64,000 nt of DNA from Bacteroidales bacterium (GTDB lineage: Bacteria; Bacteroidota; Bacteroidia; Bacteroidales; UBA10428). Positions 47,851-56,327 of the stretch are shown one piece after another. Location of the stretch: assembly GCA_035299085.1 (NCBI GenBank), contig DATGXG010000045.1, forward strand, positions 1 through 64,000. The letters run 5' to 3'. Position 1 is the first letter of the stretch; each line of letters starts with the position of its first letter. The position numbers and the translations under genes were made by a program. The notes under the pieces are model-generated. The model saw only the letters and a list, made by a program, of their open reading frames with translations, was not told the origin of the DNA and searched no databases.

Positions 47851-49742
47851 TCCAGGTAGGTATAACCATACAACCCCGATCTATAGGTAGACAGGAATTC
47901 TTTACCTTCTTCTGCTGTTATTATGCCTGATTTGACAGCTGAAGTAACCCAGGTTTCCACGGTTCTTACAAGCTTCTTCGCATTATACTGAACATAATCA
48001 AGTACTTCGGCAACCGTTTCCCCATCAATGATCTGGTCAATTTCGTACCCGTCGTCCGTTACAGACACGTGAACGGCATTTGTATCGCCAAACAGGTTAT
48101 GCAGGTCACCCAATATTTCCTGGTAGGCACCCACAAGGAAAACACCCAGGTAATAAGGTTCTTTGGGCTTTATCGAATGAACAGGGAGGTAATATGAAAA
48201 ATTCCTTGTGGAAATGAAGTTGTCGATTTTGCCGTCGGAATCACAGGTTATGTCTTGCAGTGTGGCTGCACGACCAGGTTTCTCATCGAGTCTCTGTAAG
48301 GGAACAATGGGAAATATCTGATCAATGGCCCATGAATCAGGCATTGACTGGAACAATGAGAAATTGCAGAAATATTTATCCGATAAAATTTTGGGAAGAT
48401 GACGAAGTTCTTCAGGAATATGTTTCGTTTCATTTGTCATCTGGTAAAGCTCGCGGGCAATCGACCAGAATAACCGTTCAATCTGCGCCCTGGTTTTAAG
48501 ATCGAGAAGGCCAAGACTGAAACGGTCGAGCGCTTCCTCCCTGATCTGTTGTGCATCATGCCATGTTTCGAGCATTCCCGGCTGGTTCAGCCTGTCCCAT
48601 AGCGAATACAATTCTTTCACCAGTTCATGATCCTTTTCCGTTGGCTCGGCTTCATCTTCATACCATTCAGGCAACGTGGTGGTTTCAAGTACCTCAAAAA
48701 CAAGCACTGAGTGATGGGCAGTAAGTGAACGACCTGATTCGGTAATAATATTGGGGTGAGGTATGCCGTTCCTGTCGCTTGCGTCCACAAGTGTAGATAT
48801 GGAGTCGTTTACGTATTCCTGCAGGCTGTAATTTACGCTGCTTTCACTGTTCGGCGACCGTGTGCCGTCATAATCAACACCCAATCCGCCGCCGATATCC
48901 ACAAACTCCACTTTAAAACCGTTCTTGTGAAGCTGAACATAGAATTCGGATGCTTCACGGAGAGCGATTTTAATACGTCTGATCTTTGTAACCTGGCTGC
49001 CGATATGAAAATGAACGAGACGAAGACATTCCGTCATCCGGTTTCTTTCAAGAAAATCCATAGCTTCCAATAACTCGCTGGAGGTCAAACCGAATTTACT
49101 CACATCGCCGCCGGAATCTTCCCATTTGCCGCTTCCGGTACTCGCCAGCTTGATACGGATACCAAGGTTGGGTTTTATTCTCAGGCGTTTTGAAACATTT
49201 GCGATAAGTTTAAGTTCATTAAGCTTTTCTACAACCAGGAATATTCTTTTACCCATCTTCTGCGCAAGCAGGGCGAGTTCAATGTAATCTTCGTCTTTAT
49301 ACCCATTGCAGATAATGAGAGAATCGCTGTCGGCATTGATTGCAATAACCGCATGAAGTTCAGGCTTGGAGCCGGCTTCAAGACCGATGTTGAATTTTTT
49401 ACCATGACTCACAATTTCCTCAACCACAGGGCGCATCTGGTTAACCTTAATCGGATATATAATAAAATTCTGAGCCTTGTATTCATATTCTTTGGCTGCG
49501 ACTTCAAAGCACTTGGCCATTTTCTCAATCCTGTTGTCCAGGATATCCGGGAACCGGATGAGCATGGGGGCGGATACATCCCTGAGCGACAACTCGTCAA
49601 CAAGTTCTCTCAGATCGATCTCAATGCCGTTTTTTGCAGGAGACACCTGGATATGTCCCTTTTCATTTATTGAAAAATAATTTACACCCCAGCCCTGGAT
49701 GTTGTATAACTCAGCTGAATCTTCGATGCGCCATTTTCTCAT
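47847..49742 (-). CDS. speA: Biosynthetic arginine decarboxylase
   Basis: A 631-residue PLP enzyme of the alanine-racemase fold that makes agmatine from arginine. PLP lysine in FIIYPIKVNQM, the phosphate-binding VDIGGGLGVDYDGT, EVLETTTLP and GAYQEILGDLHNLFGD segments are typical of SpeA. Length matches. Convergent with yjbQ; its stop codon lies inside the 10-bp repeat array. Agmatine would feed putrescine and spermidine synthesis. Confidence 0.94.
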   Translation of the reverse strand: MRKWRIEDSAELYNIQGWGVNYFSINEKGHIQVSPAKNGIEIDLRELVDELSLRDVSAPMLIRFPDILDNRIEKMAKCFEVAAKEYEYKAQNFIIYPIKVNQMRPVVEEIVSHGKKFNIGLEAGSKPELHAVIAINADSDSLIICNGYKDEDYIELALLAQKMGKRIFLVVEKLNELKLIANVSKRLRIKPNLGIRIKLASTGSGKWEDSGGDVSKFGLTSSELLEAMDFLERNRMTECLRLVHFHIGSQVTKIRRIKIALREASEFYVQLHKNGFKVEFVDIGGGLGVDYDGTRSPNSESSVNYSLQEYVNDSISTLVDASDRNGIPHPNIITESGRSLTAHHSVLVFEVLETTTLPEWYEDEAEPTEKDHELVKELYSLWDRLNQPGMLETWHDAQQIREEALDRFSLGLLDLKTRAQIERLFWSIARELYQMTNETKHIPEELRHLPKILSDKYFCNFSLFQSMPDSWAIDQIFPIVPLQRLDEKPGRAATLQDITCDSDGKIDNFISTRNFSYYLPVHSIKPKEPYYLGVFLVGAYQEILGDLHNLFGDTNAVHVSVTDDGYEIDQIIDGETVAEVLDYVQYNAKKLVRTVETWVTSAVKSGIITAEEGKEFLSTYRSGLYGYTYLE

Positions 49743-49871
49743 TATTCTTACAGTTAATTTTTATAAGGATGCAAAATTGCGAATAATTGAGATTCGACAA
49801 AAAGATTTTTTCCTAATTTTCGCCCTCTTTTAATCGGATCTATTTAGCTGATTTCAAATTTCACCTGCATT

Positions 49872-50969
49872 ATGCTTTTGCATGTATTTCATTTCGCAAC
49901 CGGGCTGGTTTATACGCTGCTCGCATTCTCCTCTTTGTATATTTTAATTTTTTCGTTACTGGCCCATTTTTATCTTGATTCTTCTCCCGGTAATACCGGA
50001 AACAAAAAAATGGCTGTTATCTTATCAGGAAACAATGAGAACAACCTTTTGGATGCCGTCGCATCTTTATTGAACCAGTCGTATCCCTGTGAATTTTTCG
50101 ATATAGCGGTTGTAACCGGTTCATTGAAACCACAAACCATCACAGAGCTGGAAAAGAGGAAAGTAGAAATAATTACTTCCGGTTCAGCTAAACCTGCGGA
50201 GAATATTAGCAAAGCATTGGAAGCACTTCCTTCTCAGTATGACCTTGCGGTTATCCTCGATGAAAACAGTTCCCCTGAACCTGACTTTTTGTCAAAAATC
50301 GATAAATGCTTTCATCCGCAAATGAAAGCTCTTCAGTGTCATCGTACATCAAAAGTGGTAAGCAGTGCCATACAGGATACTATTTGCGAGGAAGTCAATA
50401 ATTCTATTTTCAGAAAAGGACAGAGGGCATCCGGATTTTCAGCATCCCTGTCAGGTTCAGGTAAGGTATTCGATTACAATTATCTTAAGAATGTAACTAA
50501 CCGGGGCAATTTTGAAGAAGAACTTGATTTAAGACTGATAGCAGACAAAAACATTATCTTTTATTCGGATGAAGTGGTGATATATGATGATCATTTGCAA
50601 AACAAAGATTCGTACAAACAATGGTTTGCCGTGCGATTTCTGTATTTCAGAACCAACTTCATAAAGGATATCGTTTCCGCTTTCAAATCCGGGAATACAG
50701 ATCTTGTTAACAAGTCGCTTCAAATGGCCGTTATGCCGGTAAGTATGCTTCTTTTCACGCTCCTGGCCATTGACATTTTGCTTATTATTTCAGGCGTTAT
50801 AACCTCATTCAGCGCAGTATCCAAAGTGATCAGTCCAGGGCTGAACGCATGGTTGCTTCTCCTTGTAATAACCGGATTTTCAATTGTAATCAGTATTCCC
50901 CGAAAATTCTACAGTTTCAGGTGTTTAAAAGCACTGGTGATGAATTTTAAGCTGCGAAAGATATACTAA
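49872..50969 (+). CDS. Membrane-bound GT2-like glycosyltransferase, divergent
   Basis: A 365-residue protein with an N-terminal helix (about 8-33), a GT2-like cytosolic domain and two to three C-terminal helices, the layout of processive or peptidoglycan-type GT2 enzymes. The usual motifs are weak: the metal site reads [10 protein letters not shown] rather than D-x-D, the acceptor acidic pair is FEEELDLRL, and the Q-x-x-R-W motif appears as QWFAVRF. It may still be active or may have a different role. Its 3' end overlaps the convergent uxs-like gene by four bases. Confidence 0.72.
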   Translation: MLLHVFHFATGLVYTLLAFSSLYILIFSLLAHFYLDSSPGNTGNKKMAVILSGNNENNLLDAVASLLNQSYPCEFFDIAVVTGSLKPQTITELEKRKVEIITSGSAKPAENISKALEALPSQYDLAVILDENSSPEPDFLSKIDKCFHPQMKALQCHRTSKVVSSAIQDTICEEVNNSIFRKGQRASGFSASLSGSGKVFDYNYLKNVTNRGNFEEELDLRLIADKNIIFYSDEVVIYDDHLQNKDSYKQWFAVRFLYFRTNFIKDIVSAFKSGNTDLVNKSLQMAVMPVSMLLFTLLAIDILLIISGVITSFSAVSKVISPGLNAWLLLLVITGFSIVISIPRKFYSFRCLKALVMNFKLRKIY

Positions 50970-51907
50970 AGGTCAAGCTTCTTCTTAAAGTAATGAATGG
51001 TCCTGTCAAGGCCTTCATCAAGCCTTATTATTGGGGTCCAATCGTTAAGTTCTTTCCTTGCAAGGGTTATATCCGGCTGCCTTTGCAGGGGATCATCCTG
51101 TGGAAGAGGCAGGTAAACGATCCTGGAACGGGAATTGGTTAACCGGATTACCTTTTCAGCCAATTCAAGAATTGTAAATTCATCGGGGTTTCCAATATTG
51201 ACAGGACCGATAAAATGTTTTCCTGTTTTCATCATCCTTACCATACCCTCAACAAGGTCGCTAACATACTGAAAGCTTCTCGTCTGGCTTCCATCGCCAA
51301 AAATCGTGATTTCCTTATTGGTAAGCGCCTGAACAATAAAATTTGAAATTACACGGCCGTCATTCGGGTGCATATTGGGACCATACGTGTTGAATATCCT
51401 TATTATCTTAATGTCAACCGAATTCTGAAGATGGTAATTCATGAAAAGAGACTCAGCGCATCGCTTTCCTTCATCATAACACGACCTGATGCCAATCGGG
51501 TTTACGTGTCCCCAGTAATCCTCTTTCTGGGGATGAACGATAGGATCGCCGTATACTTCACTTGTTGAAGCCTGCAATATCCGGGCTTTAACACGCTTTG
51601 CAAGGCCAAGCATGTTAATAGCACCCATTACCGAGGTTTTTATCGTTTTAATCGGATTAAACTGATAATGGATGGGAGAAGCAGGACACGCAAGATTATA
51701 AATTTCGTCTACCTCGGCATAATAAGGAGTAATCACATCGTGCCTTACAAGCTCGAAGTAATGGTTGTCAAGAAGGTGGTCAATATTTTCCTTGGAACCT
51801 GTAAAATAATTATCAAGGCATATGACGTCATTTTCCTCTGACAGAAGCCTTTCACACAGATGAGAACCAATAAATCCGGCACCGCCGGTTATTAATATAC
51901 GTTTCAT
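50966..51907 (-). CDS. UDP-glucuronate decarboxylase (UDP-xylose synthase)-like SDR
   Basis: A 313-residue extended short-chain dehydrogenase. [10 protein letters not shown] dinucleotide loop, the YNLACPASP block, the catalytic [11 protein letters not shown] (Y-x3-K) and [17 protein letters not shown] are the marks of UDP-glucuronate decarboxylases. It would turn the UDP-glucuronate made by Ugd at 42 kb into UDP-xylose. Follows the PHP-type lipoprotein gene by ten bases and probably shares its promoter. Confidence 0.92.
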   Translation of the reverse strand: MKRILITGGAGFIGSHLCERLLSEENDVICLDNYFTGSKENIDHLLDNHYFELVRHDVITPYYAEVDEIYNLACPASPIHYQFNPIKTIKTSVMGAINMLGLAKRVKARILQASTSEVYGDPIVHPQKEDYWGHVNPIGIRSCYDEGKRCAESLFMNYHLQNSVDIKIIRIFNTYGPNMHPNDGRVISNFIVQALTNKEITIFGDGSQTRSFQYVSDLVEGMVRMMKTGKHFIGPVNIGNPDEFTILELAEKVIRLTNSRSRIVYLPLPQDDPLQRQPDITLARKELNDWTPIIRLDEGLDRTIHYFKKKLDL

Positions 51908-51917
51908 CTTTTACTGA

Positions 51918-53366
51918 TTATCCGGTAATTTTCTTTGGAAGACCTTTAGTAAGAACCTTTTTCTGCCCTTCGGGGCGGGGTATAAACACATCGTCAGCCG
52001 TTATGCCTGCTTCTTTAATAATATAAAGGCTGTAATCAAGCCTTCCGAGGTCATCATGTCCGGCATTGTTCGTACCAAATGAGAATTTCACGCCGGCGGC
52101 TTTAGCCCTTTTAACGAATTCGAGTGAAGGAATTTTAAACCGGGAATTGATCTCAAGGGCTATATCATTGGTCGCGAGCACTTTAACCACCCTGTCCATG
52201 CGTTCAGGAGTCCAAAGCTTATTGTACCGTAAAGCAATAACTTCGGGCAGGTATGTAGGATTTACATAGATATCAACCGGTTCCTTTGATAGTTCCGATT
52301 CGATTTTCGAAACAAGCATATCCATAAACTTCTGATCGTTGTCAACAAACGTTTCTTCAGGCATCCACAGCCTCATTCGCCGGCCTTTATTATCCGTCCA
52401 TGTCATGGCATCGGTGAAGATATAGTCATAAAGCGCAATGACATCAGGCGTGAATAAGGTGATCCATTCCCTGCCCTCGCATTGCATGGCTTTAAATACA
52501 GGTTCGGCAGCCATCTGGTTGTAATAATCCCTGAGCGTTGAGTCGTTGGTTACAGGAAAATTAAGACCGCAGTTGGGGGCAAGGCCGTAATTATAACCAA
52601 ATTCCCTGCCATGTGTGCAAACCTCATCAACAGTCAGGCCGCCTTTCAGGTGCCCGTGAAAGTCAATCAGCGGAAAATCCTGCTCATTCAACTTCGTAAG
52701 CATTTCACCTGTTGAATCATTTATGAATAAACTATCCGTCACTGAGGCCAGGTTATCATTTTCCTTTACAATTTTTATATTGGATACTGTTATGGTGCCT
52801 TTAATATTTGTCTTTCTGAACCGAATAAACCCTTGTGAAAGTTTCATGCCCGCAAAGTCACCGGTCCGGTTTACAGAATCAGGTTGAATATATTCGCTGA
52901 TTATTTTGTCATTAACACTTACAGTAATTCTATTGGCTGCAACTTCAAGAACCATTCTGAACTGTTTTCCGTCAGGTACCATCCTTACATAATTATTCCT
53001 GGTATGACAGATACCGCCAGTTTTCTGTGCACTGCCCGACCGGTAAGGGCTGTTATTTATTTTCACTGAATACCCTTTGATCGTTTTTCCTGTGTCACCC
53101 TGTGCATGAAAATCGATGAGTCCTTCGGCTTCGCCTTCAGTAACCATATCAGCAGTAAGCGTGAAGTTCTTAAGTGAGAATTTCGAAACAACAAATGATC
53201 CAGGGCCTGTAAGTACAACAGAATCCGTCGTGTTCTGAACGCCATAGTAATTCCAGTATTTTTCTCCTGATGCCGGAATTTCAACACCGGTTTTTAAACG
53301 GTTGCCACAGGAAGTAACGAGAAACAGGCCAATTACAGGGAAAACAAACAAGAGTATTTTTTTCAT
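51918..53366 (-). CDS. Lipoprotein with DUF1080-like and PHP-type domains
   Basis: A 482-residue surface or periplasmic lipoprotein (VTSC, lipidated C20). Residues about 35-205 are a jelly-roll domain like DUF1080/concanavalin folds found on Bacteroidota glycoside enzymes. From about 230 a metal-dependent hydrolase of PHP or amidohydrolase type follows, opening with LIDFHGHLKGG (H237, H239) and ending near FSFGTNNAGHDDLGRLDY. The substrate is unknown; a phosphoester or sugar derivative is a guess from the domains. A near-consensus promoter lies upstream, and the uxs-like gene follows. Confidence 0.75.
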   Translation of the reverse strand: MKKILLFVFPVIGLFLVTSCGNRLKTGVEIPASGEKYWNYYGVQNTTDSVVLTGPGSFVVSKFSLKNFTLTADMVTEGEAEGLIDFHAQGDTGKTIKGYSVKINNSPYRSGSAQKTGGICHTRNNYVRMVPDGKQFRMVLEVAANRITVSVNDKIISEYIQPDSVNRTGDFAGMKLSQGFIRFRKTNIKGTITVSNIKIVKENDNLASVTDSLFINDSTGEMLTKLNEQDFPLIDFHGHLKGGLTVDEVCTHGREFGYNYGLAPNCGLNFPVTNDSTLRDYYNQMAAEPVFKAMQCEGREWITLFTPDVIALYDYIFTDAMTWTDNKGRRMRLWMPEETFVDNDQKFMDMLVSKIESELSKEPVDIYVNPTYLPEVIALRYNKLWTPERMDRVVKVLATNDIALEINSRFKIPSLEFVKRAKAAGVKFSFGTNNAGHDDLGRLDYSLYIIKEAGITADDVFIPRPEGQKKVLTKGLPKKITG

Positions 53367-53402
53367 ACAAAAGGTTTTGAGCTATGAATATACAATATTA
53401 TA

Positions 53403-53431
53403 CAAAGCTAAGACATAAAATTTCAGAACAA
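53403..53431 (-). promoter_or_regulatory. Promoter of the PHP-type lipoprotein gene
   Basis: On the minus strand, TTG (53429-53431), an 18-base spacer, then TAGCTTTG (53403-53410): one base short of the TTG-N19-TAnnTTTG consensus. Predicted leader about 30 bases. Confidence 0.6.
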
Positions 53432-53506
53432 ATTAGAAAGCTCATAGTTCCTATACAAATAAATGTACTATCTTAGGAAAAATTTAAATCCGTATTTTTT
53501 GCAGTC

Positions 53507-53884
53507 ATGAAACAGCCGAGGATATTGGTAATTGATGATTCCACAACTAATATTGTTTTGCTTGAAGCCATTTTAACAGAAAAGGGTTATCATATTGAAT
53601 CAGCGCTGAATGCAAGGGAAGCATTTAACAGGATTGAAAAACAAATACCCGATCTTATCTTACTGGATTTACTGATGCCAAAGGTCAGTGGATTTGATTT
53701 CCTGGATCAGCTGAGGAAAAATGAAAAGACAAAAACCACACCTGTGATTGTTATTTCAGCCATCAATTCCGATGATGAAAATGCAAGAAAGATCAAGGAT
53801 CTTGAGGCAGTTGATTTTTTGAGGAAGCCCATTGATATACAATACCTTGTTAACCGGGTTGAAGAGATCCTGAAAATGGAATAA
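53507..53884 (+). CDS. Single-domain response regulator
   Basis: A 125-residue receiver with acidic D10/D11, phosphoacceptor D54 (LLDLLMP), and the K of FLRKPIDI. No output domain. It has no kinase neighbour and is closed by its own terminator, so it is an orphan that must be served from elsewhere. It is a different subtype from the next receiver, 172 bases downstream. Confidence 0.9.
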   Translation: MKQPRILVIDDSTTNIVLLEAILTEKGYHIESALNAREAFNRIEKQIPDLILLDLLMPKVSGFDFLDQLRKNEKTKTTPVIVISAINSDDENARKIKDLEAVDFLRKPIDIQYLVNRVEEILKME

Positions 53885-53900
53885 AGACATAATTGATGAA

Positions 53901-53932
53901 ATGCCGGTTGTTTGACCGGCATTTTTGTTTTT
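53901..53932 (+). terminator. Intrinsic terminator after orphan receiver
   Basis: Perfect 8-bp stem ATGCCGGT/ACCGGCAT around a 6-base loop (53901-53922), followed by a T-rich tail. Separates the two orphan receiver genes into two transcripts. Confidence 0.88.
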
Positions 53933-54055
53933 ATCCATCGATTTTTGATGTTGATCAACAAATAAGGTCGTTTGCTTAAATAAGCGCAACACCGTCAGGC
54001 GGAATTCGTTTTTAATGTAAACGCTGCTGTATTATTAACCTGAGCGTAGAAAATT

Positions 54056-54409
54056 ATGAAAAGAATTCTGGTAGTGGATGACAACATGCTGATGAGAAAG
54101 CTTATCGTAAACCTGTTTACTGATGAGGAAGTAATTCTCGATGAAGCAGCAGATGGCAGAGAAGGATTGGGTAAAATGTCGGATAACCGGTATGACCTTG
54201 TCATTACCGACCTGATCATGCCCGGCATGGAAGGTATTGAGATGATAAGGCAGGCAAAACGTGATTATCCGGGAACAAAAATCATAGCCATAAGCGGTGG
54301 CGAACCATTTTATCTTTATATGGCCAAAAAACTCGGTATCCAGGGTATCTGTACAAAACCGCTTGAAAAGAATAAGTTCATGAGTATTGTGAATAGCAGT
54401 TTGGCGTGA
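54056..54409 (+). CDS. Single-domain response regulator
   Basis: A 117-residue receiver: D8/D9 acidic pair, phosphoacceptor D52 (ITDLIMPGMEG), ISGG and KPL motifs. In the sequence around the switch region it is close to NtrC-type receivers, but there is no DNA-binding or ATPase part. No kinase lies near. A strong hairpin follows at 54516. Confidence 0.9.
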   Translation: MKRILVVDDNMLMRKLIVNLFTDEEVILDEAADGREGLGKMSDNRYDLVITDLIMPGMEGIEMIRQAKRDYPGTKIIAISGGEPFYLYMAKKLGIQGICTKPLEKNKFMSIVNSSLA

Positions 54410-54454
54410 CAGATGCAAATTTAAAACCGGAACTACTTCACTATTCTTAAATCA

Positions 54455-54512
54455 GTGTACGGTGTTCGGTGTTAGGGACGATAGAGACTATAGGGACCAT
54501 AGAGACATAAGA
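54455..54512. repeat. Simple repeats downstream of orphan receiver
   Basis: A 14-bp word cggtgttcggtgtt (54460-54473), also found at 7376-7389, is followed by four 9-bp units of the type agggacgat/agagactat (54474-54509). No coding frame with protein character. Confidence 0.7.
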
Positions 54513-54515
54513 TAT

Positions 54516-54546
54516 AAAAAAAACCTGCCGATGGCAGGTTTTTTTT
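54516..54546. terminator. Bidirectional intrinsic terminator
   Basis: A perfect 14-bp stem (eight A plus CCTGCC pairing with GGCAGG plus eight T) around a 3-base loop. Symmetric A and T flanks make it work for both the receiver (plus) and the tryptophanase-family gene (minus). Confidence 0.9.
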
Positions 54547-54580
54547 ATTTAGCATCCGGCACCAGTCTTTGCATTGCTAT

Positions 54581-54628
54581 GCCAGTGCTGGCAGATTGCT
54601 TCGCACCGGAGGAACCGGTGCTCGCAAT
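54581..54628. repeat. Nested palindromic intergenic element
   Basis: GCCAGTGCTGGC (54581-54592) is a perfect palindrome. It is followed by ATTGC-TTC-GCACCGG-AGGAA-CCGGTGC-TC-GCAAT (54595-54628), a hairpin with a 7-bp inner and 5-bp outer stem. The outer words ATTGC and GCAATGACG resemble a class of small dispersed repeats seen in many bacterial genomes. It ends ten bases before the tryptophanase-family stop codon. Confidence 0.7.
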
Positions 54629-54638
54629 GACGAATATC

Positions 54639-56102
54639 TTAAAGCGAATCTCCGAAATCTTCCTTATATTTCTTCATCAGTTTGAGTGGCCAGTCGCCAA
54701 CAGGCTCAAGCCTTCCGAGGAAGAAACGCAATACGGGAGGTTCCTCAACAAAACGCAATCCGCCGATCAGTTCCCTGTTCTGATACAGCCAGTTCACGCG
54801 ATCAATAAGGAACATAGTTTGTGATAATGTGAAAACGCGACGCGGGAATGCAAGTCTGAGCAACTCAACATCAGCAAGTACATCATTGCCGTTCTCATCG
54901 CGCACACTTGATATGGTACCTCTTTCCATTCCGCGGCAGCCTGAAGCGATGAAAAGAGCTCCGGCCAAAGCTCCGGCGGGGTACTGGCTTTGCGGTACAT
55001 GAGGCAGGAAGCCCATGGCGTCGATGTGACATCCGAGTGCACCCGGAGGGGTGATTACCGGTACTCCAAGCCTGTCGAGTTCTTCAACTGTATAGGCAAT
55101 AAATGAAGGCGACTGGCTGATCACCGTGTCATCTGTAGTTTCATAAAGACCTACAGCCATGGCTTCGATTTCCCTTACCGACATACCGCCGTATGTAAGA
55201 AATCCCTCGAACAAGGGAACCAGGTCTCGCATCTTCATGTAAAGGTCTTTGTTGCTCGTACAAATACCGCCGCCACGGGTTGAACTTACTTTCCTGCTTG
55301 AGAAGTATACTATATCGGCAAGGCCGCACATTTCCCTGAGTATGTCTTTCACGGGAGTATTGCTGAAACCCGGTTCACGCATCTTTACAAAATAAGCGTT
55401 TTCACCGATCAGACTGGCATCCAGAACCATAATGATGTTGTTCTGATCGGCCACTGCACGAACTTCGCGCATATTCTGAATTGAAAACGGCTGTCCTCCA
55501 ATAAGGTTTGTGGATGCTTCCATCCTGATAAAAGGAACATGCTCAGCACCGTATTCGGCAATCAGTTTTTTCAGCTTTGCAATATCGATATTGCCCTTAA
55601 AAGGGTTTGTGCTTTTTATTTTAAGCGCTTCATCCGTATATATTTCGAATATGGTACCACCGTTCATTTCCATGTGGGCCTTTGTGGTGGTGAAATGGTA
55701 ATTCATGGGTATGGCGTCACCCTGTTTAACGAATGCTTTTGATATGATATTTTCGGCAGCCCTTCCCTGGTGAACAGGCAATACATAGTGCTTACCAAAT
55801 ACATCACGAAGGGCCTCTTCCATGCGGTAAAAACTCTGGGATCCGGCATAAGCATCATCAGCATGCATCATTGATGCCAGCTGATTGTCACTCATGGCAT
55901 TGGTACCTGAGTCGGTAAGCATGTCAAGGAAGACGTCCTTGGTGTTAAGCAGAAATGTATTGTATCCTGCTTCATTAATTGCCCTGTAACGCTCATCCAC
56001 TTTTTTAAGGTTAAGCTTCTGGACAATCCTTACTTTATGTAATTCTACAGGTATCTTTTTTCCACTGAAAAATTTTACCACCGGCATTCCGTTTTGTTCC
56101 AT
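54639..56102 (-). CDS. Tryptophanase/tyrosine phenol-lyase family protein
   Basis: A 487-residue PLP-dependent beta-eliminating lyase. The fold-type I sequence runs full length with LTDSGTNAMSD, HQGRAAENI, and VLDASLIGENAYF. The lysine that should hold PLP is K271 in FSSRKVSSTRGGG. Classical tryptophanases have a SAKKD motif there, so this is a divergent paralog; the substrate (tryptophan, tyrosine or another beta-substituted amino acid) is uncertain. A perfect consensus promoter lies upstream, and it is divergent from rocD. Confidence 0.82.
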   Translation of the reverse strand: MEQNGMPVVKFFSGKKIPVELHKVRIVQKLNLKKVDERYRAINEAGYNTFLLNTKDVFLDMLTDSGTNAMSDNQLASMMHADDAYAGSQSFYRMEEALRDVFGKHYVLPVHQGRAAENIISKAFVKQGDAIPMNYHFTTTKAHMEMNGGTIFEIYTDEALKIKSTNPFKGNIDIAKLKKLIAEYGAEHVPFIRMEASTNLIGGQPFSIQNMREVRAVADQNNIIMVLDASLIGENAYFVKMREPGFSNTPVKDILREMCGLADIVYFSSRKVSSTRGGGICTSNKDLYMKMRDLVPLFEGFLTYGGMSVREIEAMAVGLYETTDDTVISQSPSFIAYTVEELDRLGVPVITPPGALGCHIDAMGFLPHVPQSQYPAGALAGALFIASGCRGMERGTISSVRDENGNDVLADVELLRLAFPRRVFTLSQTMFLIDRVNWLYQNRELIGGLRFVEEPPVLRFFLGRLEPVGDWPLKLMKKYKEDFGDSL

Positions 56103-56140
56103 GTGAAGTGTTTTAGTGTATTAAATAGTATTTGGTTTTT

Positions 56141-56170
56141 CAAAAATAATCGGAAGTTATATATATGCAA
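56141..56170 (-). promoter_or_regulatory. Bacteroidota consensus promoter of the lyase gene
   Basis: On the minus strand TTG (56168-56170), exactly 19 bases, then TATTTTTG (56141-56148). A full match to TTG-N19-TAnnTTTG, with a leader of about 32 bases. Confidence 0.75.
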
Positions 56171-56256
56171 CAGGATTGAAAAAAATGTTTGTACCTTTTT
56201 TCAATTCTTATAAAAGCTTATTATAATTTTGGTCTCTTCTATGCGATTTGTCATAG

Positions 56257-56264
56257 TATCTTTG
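56257..56264 (+). promoter_or_regulatory. -7 box of rocD
   Basis: TATCTTTG fits TAnnTTTG about 64 bases before the ATG at 56328. No TTG at 19 bases, so an activator may be needed or the -33 contact may be weak. Confidence 0.45.
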
Positions 56265-56327
56265 AATATAAATGCAAATCTTGCGTAATTAAATTCAATA
56301 TTATATAAAAAATTTAACAATTCGACC

